A DNA stretch of 64,000 bases, taken from NCBI RefSeq assembly GCF_013184775.1, contig NZ_JAATVV010000007.1, positions 1-64,000 of the forward strand. Reading direction: 5' to 3'. Source of the DNA: Martelella sp. HB161492 (GTDB lineage Bacteria > Pseudomonadota > Alphaproteobacteria > Rhizobiales > Rhizobiaceae). The first letter of the stretch is position 1; every line of letters starts with the position of its first letter. The notes beneath the pieces are model-generated. The model was not told the DNA's origin. It ran no database searches and was given only the letters and a program-made list of their open reading frames with translations. Both the position numbers and the translations under genes were made by a program. This document shows, piece by piece, positions 51,887-60,329 of the stretch.

Positions 51887-52840
51887 CTAGGCAACAAATG
51901 CCGACACCGTCAGACCGAGAAAGACCACCAGGCCGACATAGAAGTTGAACTTGAACAGCCGCAGACATTGATCACCGTCATCAATGTCGAGAACGAAGAT
52001 CTGATAGGCCATCATGGCCGCCGCAATGACAAGGCCACCCCAGGCAAAAGCGCCGACGCCTGCCAGTGCAAAGGCTGACGCCGTCAGCACCAGCGTGATG
52101 CCATAGAGGCCGACGAGCCAGGGCTTGGTATTTTCGGCAAAAAGCCGCGCGGTGGACCGGACACCGATCAGCGCATCGTCTTCCTTGTCCTGATGGGCAT
52201 AGATCGTGTCATAACCGATCGTCCAGGCGACAGCGCCGATATAGAGCAGGACCGGCGCGAAGGACAGCGAGCCGAACACGGCCGACCACCCGACAAGAGC
52301 ACCCCAGGAAAAAGCCAGACCGAGAAAAAGCTGCGGCCAGTCGGTAAACCGCTTGGCAAAGGGATAGATCGCCACCACCACCAGCGACAGGATCGCAAGG
52401 CCGATGGTGAAGCTGTTGAAGCAGAGCAAAACCGCAAGCCCGGTCAGCGACTGCAGCGCGATGAACAGCTTGGCCTGAAACCTTGTGACGCGTCCCGATG
52501 GCAGCGGCCGCGAGCGCGTCCGCGCCACCTTGCCGTCAATCTCGTGGTCAACGAGATCATTATAGGTGCAGCCGGCACCGCGCATGGCAACCGAGCCAAT
52601 GAAAAACAGGATGAGATGGGCGATGAACTGCCCCGGCCGCAGGGCGCCGGCATTGGCCGAGACATCAGCGGCAAGCGCCGCCGACCAGAAACAGGGCCAC
52701 ATCAGCAGCTGCCAGCCGATCGGTCGGTCCCAGCGGGCAAGCTGGGCATAGGGCCAGAGCCAGCGCGGCAACAGGCGGTAGACGAAATTATCCGACGGCG
52801 CGTCAAACACGCGGCCGTCGTTATCACGAACTTGGTCCAT
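51887..52840 (-). CDS. ubiA: 4-hydroxybenzoate polyprenyltransferase
   Basis: A 317-residue intramembrane prenyltransferase of ubiquinone synthesis. The two Asp-rich magnesium/diphosphate motifs are YNDLVDHEIDGKVARTRSRPLPSG (N-D-x2-D-x3-D) and YDTIYAHQDKEDD. There are eight or nine hydrophobic helices. It attaches the polyprenyl tail to 4-hydroxybenzoate at the inner membrane. It follows the cfa gene on the same strand with a 69-base gap. Confidence 0.95.
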   Translation of the reverse strand: MDQVRDNDGRVFDAPSDNFVYRLLPRWLWPYAQLARWDRPIGWQLLMWPCFWSAALAADVSANAGALRPGQFIAHLILFFIGSVAMRGAGCTYNDLVDHEIDGKVARTRSRPLPSGRVTRFQAKLFIALQSLTGLAVLLCFNSFTIGLAILSLVVVAIYPFAKRFTDWPQLFLGLAFSWGALVGWSAVFGSLSFAPVLLYIGAVAWTIGYDTIYAHQDKEDDALIGVRSTARLFAENTKPWLVGLYGITLVLTASAFALAGVGAFAWGGLVIAAAMMAYQIFVLDIDDGDQCLRLFKFNFYVGLVVFLGLTVSAFVA

Positions 52841-52909
52841 TATCGTCCCCGGTTCCTACATGATCGTTCAGACCGGCCGCTCCGTTCCAGAACCGGCCGG
52901 CCGAAATGC

Positions 52910-54169
52910 TCAGAACTCCAGCGGCTCGAGCGGCGCGCGGGAGGCTTCCTTCTGGCGGAATTTTTCCTCAGCCTCGAACATATAGCGCCGGTTGTTGGGC
53001 GTCGCAAACTGGCTTTTCGACAGCTGCATCTGAAAGATGAACATCTTGTCCCATTCAAACGCCATTTCCGAGCCGGCGAGATAGAACTCCCACATGCGGA
53101 AGAACTGCTCGTCATAGAGCTTGATCGCCTCTTCCTTGCGGGCGACGAAACGATTGCGCCAGTTGCGCAGCGTATAGGCGTAGTGCATCTGCAGGATTTC
53201 GATGTCACGCACCAGAAGGCCAGCCTTTTCCACCGCCGGCATCACCTCGGACAGCGCCGGAATATAGCCGCCGGGGAAGATGTACTTCTCGATGAAGGGG
53301 TTGGTCATGTTGTGACCAGCGACATCGCGGCCGATCGAATGCAGCACCATCACGCCGTCATCATCAAGAAGCTCGAAACACTTCTGGAAGAAGTTGTTAT
53401 AGCGCCCGGTTCCGACATGCTCGAACATGCCGACCGACACGATCCGGTCAAAGGGCTTGGCCTTCATCGTGCGGTAGTCCTGCAGCTCGAAACGAACCCG
53501 ATCGGACAGGCCGCGCGTCTCGGCACGTCTCGCCGAAATCGCCAGCTGTTCATGCGACAGCGTGATGCCGGTCATGTCGACACCGGCCATCTCGGCGAGA
53601 TAGAGGCTCATGCCGCCCCAGCCCGAACCGATTTCAAGCACGCGCTGGCCTTCGGAAAGACACAGTTTTCCGGCAATGTGCCGTTTCTTGGCCAGCTGGG
53701 CCTCGTCGAGCGAAATCCCCGGCGGGTCGAAATAGGCACAGGAATACTGCCAGTCCTCATCAAGGAAGAGGTTGAACAGGGCTGGCGTCAGATCATAGTG
53801 ATGCGATACGTTCTTGCGGTTGTGGTTGATCGGCAGTCGGGTCTGCAGTTGTGCCAGACCGATTCGCCAGAAAAGCTTGACCGCCATCATCGGCGAAAAA
53901 ACCGTAGACAGTGTGTTTTTGCGGATCAGCGACAGAAAGTCGTAAATATCACCGTCATGCAGCTTGAAACGGCCCTGCATGTACATTTCGCCCAGCGTCA
54001 GGGCCGGATCGGAAGCCAGCAGCTTTTCTGCTTCGGCATCGGTAACCTCGACGCTAACGCGTTCGCCGGTGCCATCGCCGTGGGTGGTTTCACTGCCGTC
54101 GGCCCATTTGACCTTCAGCGTTCCTGTGTTCACAATCTTGTCTACGAGATTGGGCAGAGAGGATGCCAT
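52910..54169 (-). CDS. cfa: cyclopropane-fatty-acyl-phospholipid synthase
   Basis: A 419-residue SAM-dependent enzyme that adds a methylene bridge to unsaturated fatty acyl chains in membrane lipids. It has the SAM motif VLEIGSGWGGMSLYLAE, the SVGMFEHVGTGRYNNFF block and IFPGGYIPALSEV. The N-terminal part (SDPALTLGEMYMQGRF) is typical of bacterial CFAS. I chose the ATG at 54169, eight bases after GGAG; a TTG lies one codon earlier. The protein adapts membranes to acid and stationary-phase stress. Confidence 0.95.
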   Translation of the reverse strand: MASSLPNLVDKIVNTGTLKVKWADGSETTHGDGTGERVSVEVTDAEAEKLLASDPALTLGEMYMQGRFKLHDGDIYDFLSLIRKNTLSTVFSPMMAVKLFWRIGLAQLQTRLPINHNRKNVSHHYDLTPALFNLFLDEDWQYSCAYFDPPGISLDEAQLAKKRHIAGKLCLSEGQRVLEIGSGWGGMSLYLAEMAGVDMTGITLSHEQLAISARRAETRGLSDRVRFELQDYRTMKAKPFDRIVSVGMFEHVGTGRYNNFFQKCFELLDDDGVMVLHSIGRDVAGHNMTNPFIEKYIFPGGYIPALSEVMPAVEKAGLLVRDIEILQMHYAYTLRNWRNRFVARKEEAIKLYDEQFFRMWEFYLAGSEMAFEWDKMFIFQMQLSKSQFATPNNRRYMFEAEEKFRQKEASRAPLEPLEF

Positions 54170-54260
54170 CAAAATCTCCGAATAAATGCTATTGTCATAT
54201 ATTAATGCGTCAGGCTCACATTATTCAATTTGGAGCGAGAAACAAGCAATCGATTAGATT

Positions 54261-55166
54261 CTACTTTTGCGCGAATTTCTCCTTTGTTTCCAAGGGCAAG
54301 TGCCCGATAGCCGATGCGACCCGGTCTCGCAGAAAAGCATCGCCCGCGCATTCGAGAACGAGGGGCTGGCAGTTGATCGCCAGACTTGGAAACGGGGCCA
54401 CAAGCCGCCCCTGTTGGCGATAGCGATCAATCAGCGCGTGATGCCCCATGAGGATGCCGCCGCCGCCAAGTGCCTCATCGAGAGCCATGCTGTAAAGTGA
54501 GAAAACCGGTCCTTCCGGAATGGAAGTCTCGTCATTCATAACCTGTTGAAACCAGTCCCGCCAGTCATTGTTCCACAGCGCATCCGAAATCAATGGAAAG
54601 GCAAGCAGGTCCGACGGCGTGGCAAGCTTGTCAGCAAGCGCCGGCACGCAGACCGGCGTCATGGCGTCACGCGCCACGACGATCTGTCCGACAGCCGGGT
54701 CAGCCGCGCGGAAAAACAGGCTGAAATCAAACATCTCGCGGGCCAGATTGGGCGGCCGTTCCAGAGCTGTCACCGAGATTGTCACACCGGGAAAGGCCTG
54801 TTTCAAAGTACCGAGCCGCGGCGCCAGATAAAGCTGGGCAACAGAGGGAAGCGCTGCGATCTGCATCCGCTTCGGCCTTCCTGCTTCGCTGAGTCGGCGC
54901 TGGGCGCTTCCCAGCGCGTCAAAGGCCCGGGTGAATTCGCCAATCACCTCGCGACCCAGCGCCGTCAGCCTGACGCCCTTGGAGCGTCGCTCGAACAGAG
55001 CCGCCCCCGCCCAGTCTTCAAGCGCCTTGATATGCTGCGAAATCGCGGCCGGGGTCACCGAAAGCTCTTCCGCTGCGGTGCTGAAGCCGCCTAACCGCGC
55101 GGCCGCCTCAAACGCACGAAGCGCATTGAGCGGCGGACCTTTGGGACGGGGCGGAGCGACCGGCAT
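54261..55166 (-). CDS. LysR family transcriptional regulator (GcvA-like)
   Basis: A 301-residue LysR regulator. The N-terminal helix-turn-helix block is LNALRAFEAAARLGGFSTAAEELSVTPAAISQHIKALEDWAGAALFERRSKGVRLT, close to GcvA and AmpR. The remaining 210 residues form the two-lobed effector domain. It is divergent from the SHMT-like PLP-enzyme gene, the typical layout of a LysR regulator and its target. Confidence 0.93.
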   Translation of the reverse strand: MPVAPPRPKGPPLNALRAFEAAARLGGFSTAAEELSVTPAAISQHIKALEDWAGAALFERRSKGVRLTALGREVIGEFTRAFDALGSAQRRLSEAGRPKRMQIAALPSVAQLYLAPRLGTLKQAFPGVTISVTALERPPNLAREMFDFSLFFRAADPAVGQIVVARDAMTPVCVPALADKLATPSDLLAFPLISDALWNNDWRDWFQQVMNDETSIPEGPVFSLYSMALDEALGGGGILMGHHALIDRYRQQGRLVAPFPSLAINCQPLVLECAGDAFLRDRVASAIGHLPLETKEKFAQK

Positions 55167-55274
55167 GACACAAATCCTTGACCTAGTTTTTCTAAGCCAA
55201 AATTCATTTAATCTCGCTTGTCAATGGAAACCGCGCTTCTAGACTGGCACCAAAGCAATCGCAGGGGATCTTTC

Positions 55275-56591
55275 ATGCTTGCCGAACGTGACTGGCTGCC
55301 AGCGCAAAGCGCTGAACGAATCAACACCATTCTCAAGACCACCACCGGTCTTTCGCCCGCTGAAAGCGTGACCCGGATCGAGGCGCTGGCGCGGGAAAAT
55401 GCCGAAATTCATACAAGGCGCTGCTTCAACCTCAACCCCGCCACCAATGTGATGAACCCGCGTGCCGAAGCCATGCTTTCAGCCGGTCTCGGCTCGCGGC
55501 CTTCGCTCGGCTATGCCGGTGACAAATACGAGATGGGCCTGCAGGCGATCGAGGAAATCGAAGTGATCGCCGCCGATCTCGCCGCCCGGGTCTTCGGTGC
55601 GAAATATGCCGAAGTGCGCGTTCCCTCCGGTGCCATCGCCAATCTCTATGGCTTCATGGCCACCTGCGCGCCAGGCGACACCATCATTGCGCCGGATGCG
55701 GAGGTCGGCGGCCATGTTACCCATCATGCGGCCGGATGCGCCGGTCTGTTCGGCCTGAAAACCATATCCGCGCCAAGCGATGCGACGGGCTATTCCATCG
55801 ATATCGACAGACTGGCGGTGATGGCGCGCGAATTCCGCCCGGCACTGATCACCGTCGGCCAGAGCCTCAACCTGTTCGAACATCCCGTTGCCGACATCCG
55901 TGCGATCGCCGACGAGATCGGTGCCAAGGTGATGTTCGATGCGGCCCATCAATGCGGCATCATCGCCGGCAGGGCGTGGAAGAACCCTCTCGATGAGGGC
56001 GCGCATTTCATGACCATGAGCACCTATAAAAGCCTGGGCGGCCCGGCGGGCGGGCTGATCGTCACCAATGACGCCGAGATCGCCGAAAAGCTGGAGGCAA
56101 TCGCCTTTCCCGGCATGACCGCCAATTTCGATGCCGGCAAGACGGCGGCCCTCGCCATCTCGCTGGCCGACTGGCTCGACCATGGCAAAGCCTATGCCGA
56201 CGAGATGATCGCCACAGCAAGGGCCTTTGCAGAGGTGCTGGCCGAGGCCGGACTGCCGCTCTTCGCCGCCGAACGCGGCGTCACCGCCTCGCATCAGTTC
56301 GCCCTTGAGGCAGCCCGTTTTGGCGGCGGCCAGACGGCATCGAAAAAGCTGGAGCTTGGCGGCTTCCTCGCCTGCGGCATCGGCCTGCCGATCGCCGCCC
56401 TCGAAGGCGACAATAATGGCCTCAGGATCGGCACGCCCGAACTCGTACGCTTCGGTGTGAACCGTAGCAATGTCCGCGAGATCGCTTCGCTTTGCGCCCG
56501 TGTCCTCATGTCGAATGCGCCCGAAAGCCTTGCCGGCGAAACGGCGGCATTGCGGGCCAGATACCAGTCGCTGCATTTCATCAACGGCTGA
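55275..56591 (+). CDS. SHMT-fold PLP-dependent enzyme with atypical active-site motif
   Basis: A 438-residue fold-type I PLP enzyme related to serine hydroxymethyltransferase. The PLP lysine is K252 in STYKSLGGPAGG, the place of T-H-K-T-x-R-G-P-R-G-G in SHMT. The His before Lys is Tyr and the following Arg residues are absent. The cofactor Asp (D222) and His (H225) are in DAAHQCG, and GGHVTHHAAG matches SHMT's GGHLTHG. It could act as an aldolase or hydroxymethyltransferase on an unusual hydroxy-amino acid. I chose ATG 55275, behind AGGGGAT. Probably controlled by the divergent LysR. Confidence 0.85.
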   Translation: MLAERDWLPAQSAERINTILKTTTGLSPAESVTRIEALARENAEIHTRRCFNLNPATNVMNPRAEAMLSAGLGSRPSLGYAGDKYEMGLQAIEEIEVIAADLAARVFGAKYAEVRVPSGAIANLYGFMATCAPGDTIIAPDAEVGGHVTHHAAGCAGLFGLKTISAPSDATGYSIDIDRLAVMAREFRPALITVGQSLNLFEHPVADIRAIADEIGAKVMFDAAHQCGIIAGRAWKNPLDEGAHFMTMSTYKSLGGPAGGLIVTNDAEIAEKLEAIAFPGMTANFDAGKTAALAISLADWLDHGKAYADEMIATARAFAEVLAEAGLPLFAAERGVTASHQFALEAARFGGGQTASKKLELGGFLACGIGLPIAALEGDNNGLRIGTPELVRFGVNRSNVREIASLCARVLMSNAPESLAGETAALRARYQSLHFING

Positions 56592-56632
56592 CGGCAAGAT
56601 GCCCGCGGCTCTGGAACAGCCGCGGGCATCGC

Positions 56633-56694
56633 AATTGGAGCGCCGTGCATTCTTTTCGAAGATCGATTCCGATTTTCGAGCCGATGCGCTAAGT
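56633..56694 (-). repeat. dispersed rhizobial intergenic repeat, inverted copy
   Basis: Read on the minus strand it gives GCATCGGCTCGAAAATCGGA then ATCGATCTTCGAAAAGAATG and CACGGCGCTCC, almost identical in its first 28 bases to the copy at 20242. It overlaps the stop codon of the MATE gene (TAG at 56691-56689). Confidence 0.7.
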
Positions 56695-58083
56695 GCGACC
56701 TGCCATCATGACGCCGAAACCAGCCCCCGTGCGACGGCGGTTCGCGCCCAGCACAAGCGCCGCGACGCCGAGCATTGCGCAATCAGCGACAGCGCCCGAA
56801 AGCCAGATCCCGGTTTCGCCCAACGCCAGCGGCAGCAGAAAAATGCCCGGCACCACCAGGAGATAAGGCCGCGTCAGGCCGAGAGCACCGGCCGCCAGCG
56901 CATTGCCGATGGCCTGGAAATAGCCCGACAGCATGATCATCGGCGCGTAGATGACATAGGTGATCACCAGAAGCCGGGTGATCCGCGCCATCTCGGCAAT
57001 GGTCGCCGGATCGGTGACGAAAATCCGGGCGATCGGCCCCGGCATGCCCATCAGTATTGCCTCGACGGCGATGCCATAGACCAGCCCGACCACAAGACCG
57101 ATCCTCAGTGTCTGATCGGAGCGGACAAAGGCGCTGGCACCGAAATTATTGCCGACGATCGACTGACAGGCGAGATTGAGCCCCATCAGCGGCAGGAAGG
57201 CAAAGGTCATCACCCGCGTGACGATGCCATAGGCAGCAATGGTTGCGGCATAGTGATCCCCGCCCCAGATCTGCTCGGCAACGATCATCGCCCCGGACGT
57301 GACGCTGACGCCAGCCAGCGTCAGAGACGGCGGCAGGCCAAGCTTGACATTTTCGCACCAGCCGGAAAAAGCGCTGCGTCCCGTTGCCGCCCATAAAGTC
57401 AGCGGCGTTCGACCGGAGAGCCTGAGCGCCATGGCAATGACAAGCGCCACCACCTGCGCGGCAAGCGTACCGATCGCGGATCCGGCGACACCCCAGCCCA
57501 TCAGGACGATGAAGATGTAGTTGAAGCCGATATTGGCGAGCGTCACTGCAACACCGATGACCGCCATCAGCATGGCGAGCCCCTCGGAGCGCAGCGCGTC
57601 GCCCTGAATGCCGATCAGAAAGGTCAGCGGGCTGCCATAGACGACGATGGCAATATAGATCATGCCCATCCGCGCAAGATCGGCATCACCCACCGAAAGC
57701 CAGCTGATCAGCGCCGCACCCGTCAGGGTAAAGGCAAGCATCAGGACAAGACAGGTCGCGACAGCCAGGAGCGTTGCCGACTGCATCGCCGCCTGCGCGC
57801 CACTTTTGTCGCCCGATCCCAGACGCCGCGCCAATATGCTGGCCATGCCGGATGAGACCAGCGTCGACAGCGCATTCAGCGCCATGAAAACGGGAAAGAC
57901 GAGCGTGACCGCTGCCAGCGCATCCGCGCCGACATAAACGCCGAGAAAGATCGCGTCGACGACGGTGAACAAGCCGCTCACCAGCATGAGGACAATGATC
58001 GGTGCAGCCGTCTTGAAAAAGAGCGGCCAGAGCGCACCGGTGAGATAGGGATTCCCCGTATCCGGAGAGATTTCGCGTGTCAT
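56689..58083 (-). CDS. MATE family efflux transporter
   Basis: A 464-residue multidrug and toxin extrusion transporter with twelve hydrophobic helices in two halves. Family features are LVSGLFTVVDAIFLGVYVGADALAAVTLVFP near the start and ASILARRLGSGD. It works as a cation-coupled antiporter for drugs or metabolites. The ATG at 58083 (MTREIS) is preferred over 58104. The stop codon lies inside a dispersed repeat, which may have shifted the original end of the gene. Confidence 0.92.
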   Translation of the reverse strand: MTREISPDTGNPYLTGALWPLFFKTAAPIIVLMLVSGLFTVVDAIFLGVYVGADALAAVTLVFPVFMALNALSTLVSSGMASILARRLGSGDKSGAQAAMQSATLLAVATCLVLMLAFTLTGAALISWLSVGDADLARMGMIYIAIVVYGSPLTFLIGIQGDALRSEGLAMLMAVIGVAVTLANIGFNYIFIVLMGWGVAGSAIGTLAAQVVALVIAMALRLSGRTPLTLWAATGRSAFSGWCENVKLGLPPSLTLAGVSVTSGAMIVAEQIWGGDHYAATIAAYGIVTRVMTFAFLPLMGLNLACQSIVGNNFGASAFVRSDQTLRIGLVVGLVYGIAVEAILMGMPGPIARIFVTDPATIAEMARITRLLVITYVIYAPMIMLSGYFQAIGNALAAGALGLTRPYLLVVPGIFLLPLALGETGIWLSGAVADCAMLGVAALVLGANRRRTGAGFGVMMAGRT

Positions 58084-58293
58084 ATTCGGTTCCAGAAGGA
58101 ACACCCGGGAGAAGCCAGTGCCCGCATTGCCGCCGATTCGGGTGTTACATCCGAAATGGAGACGAGATCAGGCCGGCTTCACCATCGTCTTAGCGACGCG
58201 CGGGCGGCAGGTGCCGGCAACCCTGACGGCGGCCAATTAAGGCCGGTAACGTCTGGTTGTCAAGCACCCGCGCCATTGGTCGCAGTCGCCGGA

Positions 58294-59244
58294 TCAGGCC
58301 TCCGCCAGCGTCTTCATCCGCCGTCCGCGGCTCGCCCGGTACGAAAACAGCACCAGCGCGATAATGGTAACGGCGAAGGGAATGGCCTGAATGATTTCCG
58401 CCGGGATCCAGGCGAAGAAGTTCGGCATCACGATCGACAGCGCCTCGAAGAAACCGAAAAACAGCGCCGCAAGCGCTGCACCCACCGGATGCCGCGCGCC
58501 GAGCAGCACCGCCCCGAGTGCGATGAAGCCGCGACCCGCCGTCATGTCGCGGGTGAAGCCGACATAGTTGAACATGGCAAGCTGTGCCCCGCCAATGCCG
58601 GCCAGTGCGCCGGAGGCAACCAGCGCCCAGAACTTCACCGCCATCACCGAAATGCCGGCAGCTTCGGCCGCCGCCGGATATTCACCGACGCCGCGCAGCC
58701 ACAGCCCGTAAGGCGTGCGATAGAGGACATACCAGACGCCGATCACCGACAGCAGGGCAAGCCAGGACAGCACCGAGTTATGACCGAAAAGCGCATCGAG
58801 CGTCGGTCCGACAACCGGAACCGCAGCAAGGCCCGGGATCGGCAGTTCCGGCACGGCCTTGGAGATCAGGTTGATGGAGGTGCCCTTGTCGCCGCCGGTG
58901 GCGAGAGACAGTGCAAAGACCGTTCCGCCCGTGGCAAAGATATTGATGGCAAAGCCCACCAGCACGACATCAGCCTTGCGGTTGAGGTGGAAATACCCCA
59001 TCACCGCGCCGAACAGGCCGCCCGCCGCCATGGCAGCGATGACGGCGACATACCACGGCGCATAGACCGAGGTGACGACCGCCGTCAGCGCCGCAATCAG
59101 CATCATGCCTTCCAGCGCCACATTGAGCGCGCCCGACAGATCGGCAATCAGCCCCCCCATCGTCGCAAACAGTAGCGGCGTCGCCGTGCGGATGACCATG
59201 ACGAGGAAGGTCGCGGAAAAGATCGTTGCTACAAGATCAAGCAT
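58294..59244 (-). CDS. BMP-type ABC transporter permease (nucleoside family)
   Basis: A 316-residue branched-chain-like permease with about nine helices. GALNVALEGMMLIAAL and the stretch GFTRDMTAGRGFIALGAVLLGARHP are typical of the BmpDEFG/YufQ family, which import nucleosides or purines with a BMP-family binding protein. It is the last gene of the transporter operon, 11 bases after the other permease. Confidence 0.93.
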   Translation of the reverse strand: MLDLVATIFSATFLVMVIRTATPLLFATMGGLIADLSGALNVALEGMMLIAALTAVVTSVYAPWYVAVIAAMAAGGLFGAVMGYFHLNRKADVVLVGFAINIFATGGTVFALSLATGGDKGTSINLISKAVPELPIPGLAAVPVVGPTLDALFGHNSVLSWLALLSVIGVWYVLYRTPYGLWLRGVGEYPAAAEAAGISVMAVKFWALVASGALAGIGGAQLAMFNYVGFTRDMTAGRGFIALGAVLLGARHPVGAALAALFFGFFEALSIVMPNFFAWIPAEIIQAIPFAVTIIALVLFSYRASRGRRMKTLAEA

Positions 59245-59255
59245 TTTCGTCCCCC

Positions 59256-60329
59256 TCAGGCTGCTGCAGGTCTAGCGAACAGGCGCGCAATCAGCTTGCG
59301 GCCCGGCACCGAGAAGGACGAGGCGACCAGCAGGATCACCAGCGCCTGAACCACCGAAATCATTTCCGCCGGTACATCGGTGCGGATACCCATCAGCTGC
59401 GCGCCCTGCCTGAGATAGCCGTAGAAGATCGCCACGACCGGCACCGCCAGCGGCCGGTTGCGCGCCACAATCGCAATCAGAATGCCCTCAAAGGGCAGTC
59501 CGCCATCGAAATCAATCGCGATCCGCCCGAAGGCCGTCCCCTGTACGAACACCGCCCCCAAAAGCCCGCCAATCGCACCGGAAACGGTCATCGCCGACAC
59601 CATGATCGAATTGGCGCGGATGCCGGAATATTCGGCAAAGCGCGGATTATGCCCGACCAGCCTGAGCTTCAGCCCCCAGCGGGTGCGGTAAAGCATGAAC
59701 CAGACAACGACGACGGTGATGATCGCGATGACGATACCGAGATCGAAACGCGTATGCGGAATGAAGGCCGGGAAGATCGAACTTTTGGGGAATTTCGGCG
59801 ACATCAGCTGGCCGGATCCGGCCGGTGCAAGATCCGCACGGACGATATAATCCACCACCTTGATGGCGATATAATTCAGCATCAGCGAGGAAACGATTTC
59901 ATTGGCGCCAAAACGGGCCTTGATATAGCCGGGGATGAAGCCGTAGATCGCCCCTGTCACAATCGCCGCAAGAATGGCGGCCGGAATGGCAAGCGCCGTC
60001 GTGCCAACCGGCGAGAGCGCCACCAGCGCCGCGAAGAGCCCGCCGACAAAGACCTGCCCCTGGACGCCCATGGAAAACTGCCGCGCCTGAAACACAAGTG
60101 CGAAGGCAAGACCTGTGAGTGTCAGCTTGGCGACATCATCGACCCAAAGCCCCATGGTGCGCTTGGAGGAAAGCGGGCCGGTCAGCAATGTGTCGATCGC
60201 CTTGCCAGGATCATCGGAGGTGAACCAGATGGCAATGAAGGCGACGATCAGCGCACCGAGAAGGGCAACCACAGCGCGGCCCACCTCGTTGAAGACCGCT
60301 TCGAACCGGGAGTTTTTTGTGCGTGCCAT
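59256..60329 (-). CDS. BMP-type ABC transporter permease (nucleoside family)
   Basis: A 357-residue permease partner (YufP type) with about ten helices. QARQFSMGVQGQVFVGGLFAA and FGANEIVSSLMLNYIA are family signatures. Its start overlaps the stop of the ATPase gene by one base (TGATG), implying coupled translation. The N-terminal 25 residues precede the first helix. Confidence 0.93.
   Translation of the reverse strand: MARTKNSRFEAVFNEVGRAVVALLGALIVAFIAIWFTSDDPGKAIDTLLTGPLSSKRTMGLWVDDVAKLTLTGLAFALVFQARQFSMGVQGQVFVGGLFAALVALSPVGTTALAIPAAILAAIVTGAIYGFIPGYIKARFGANEIVSSLMLNYIAIKVVDYIVRADLAPAGSGQLMSPKFPKSSIFPAFIPHTRFDLGIVIAIITVVVVWFMLYRTRWGLKLRLVGHNPRFAEYSGIRANSIMVSAMTVSGAIGGLLGAVFVQGTAFGRIAIDFDGGLPFEGILIAIVARNRPLAVPVVAIFYGYLRQGAQLMGIRTDVPAEMISVVQALVILLVASSFSVPGRKLIARLFARPAAA

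Noticed and set aside
52193-54205. A 670-codon open frame on the plus strand across ubiA and cfa
   Set aside because: It is fully antisense to two clearly identified genes, is rich in His/Arg/Gln with no recognisable domain, and reflects the codon bias of GC-rich genes read backwards.
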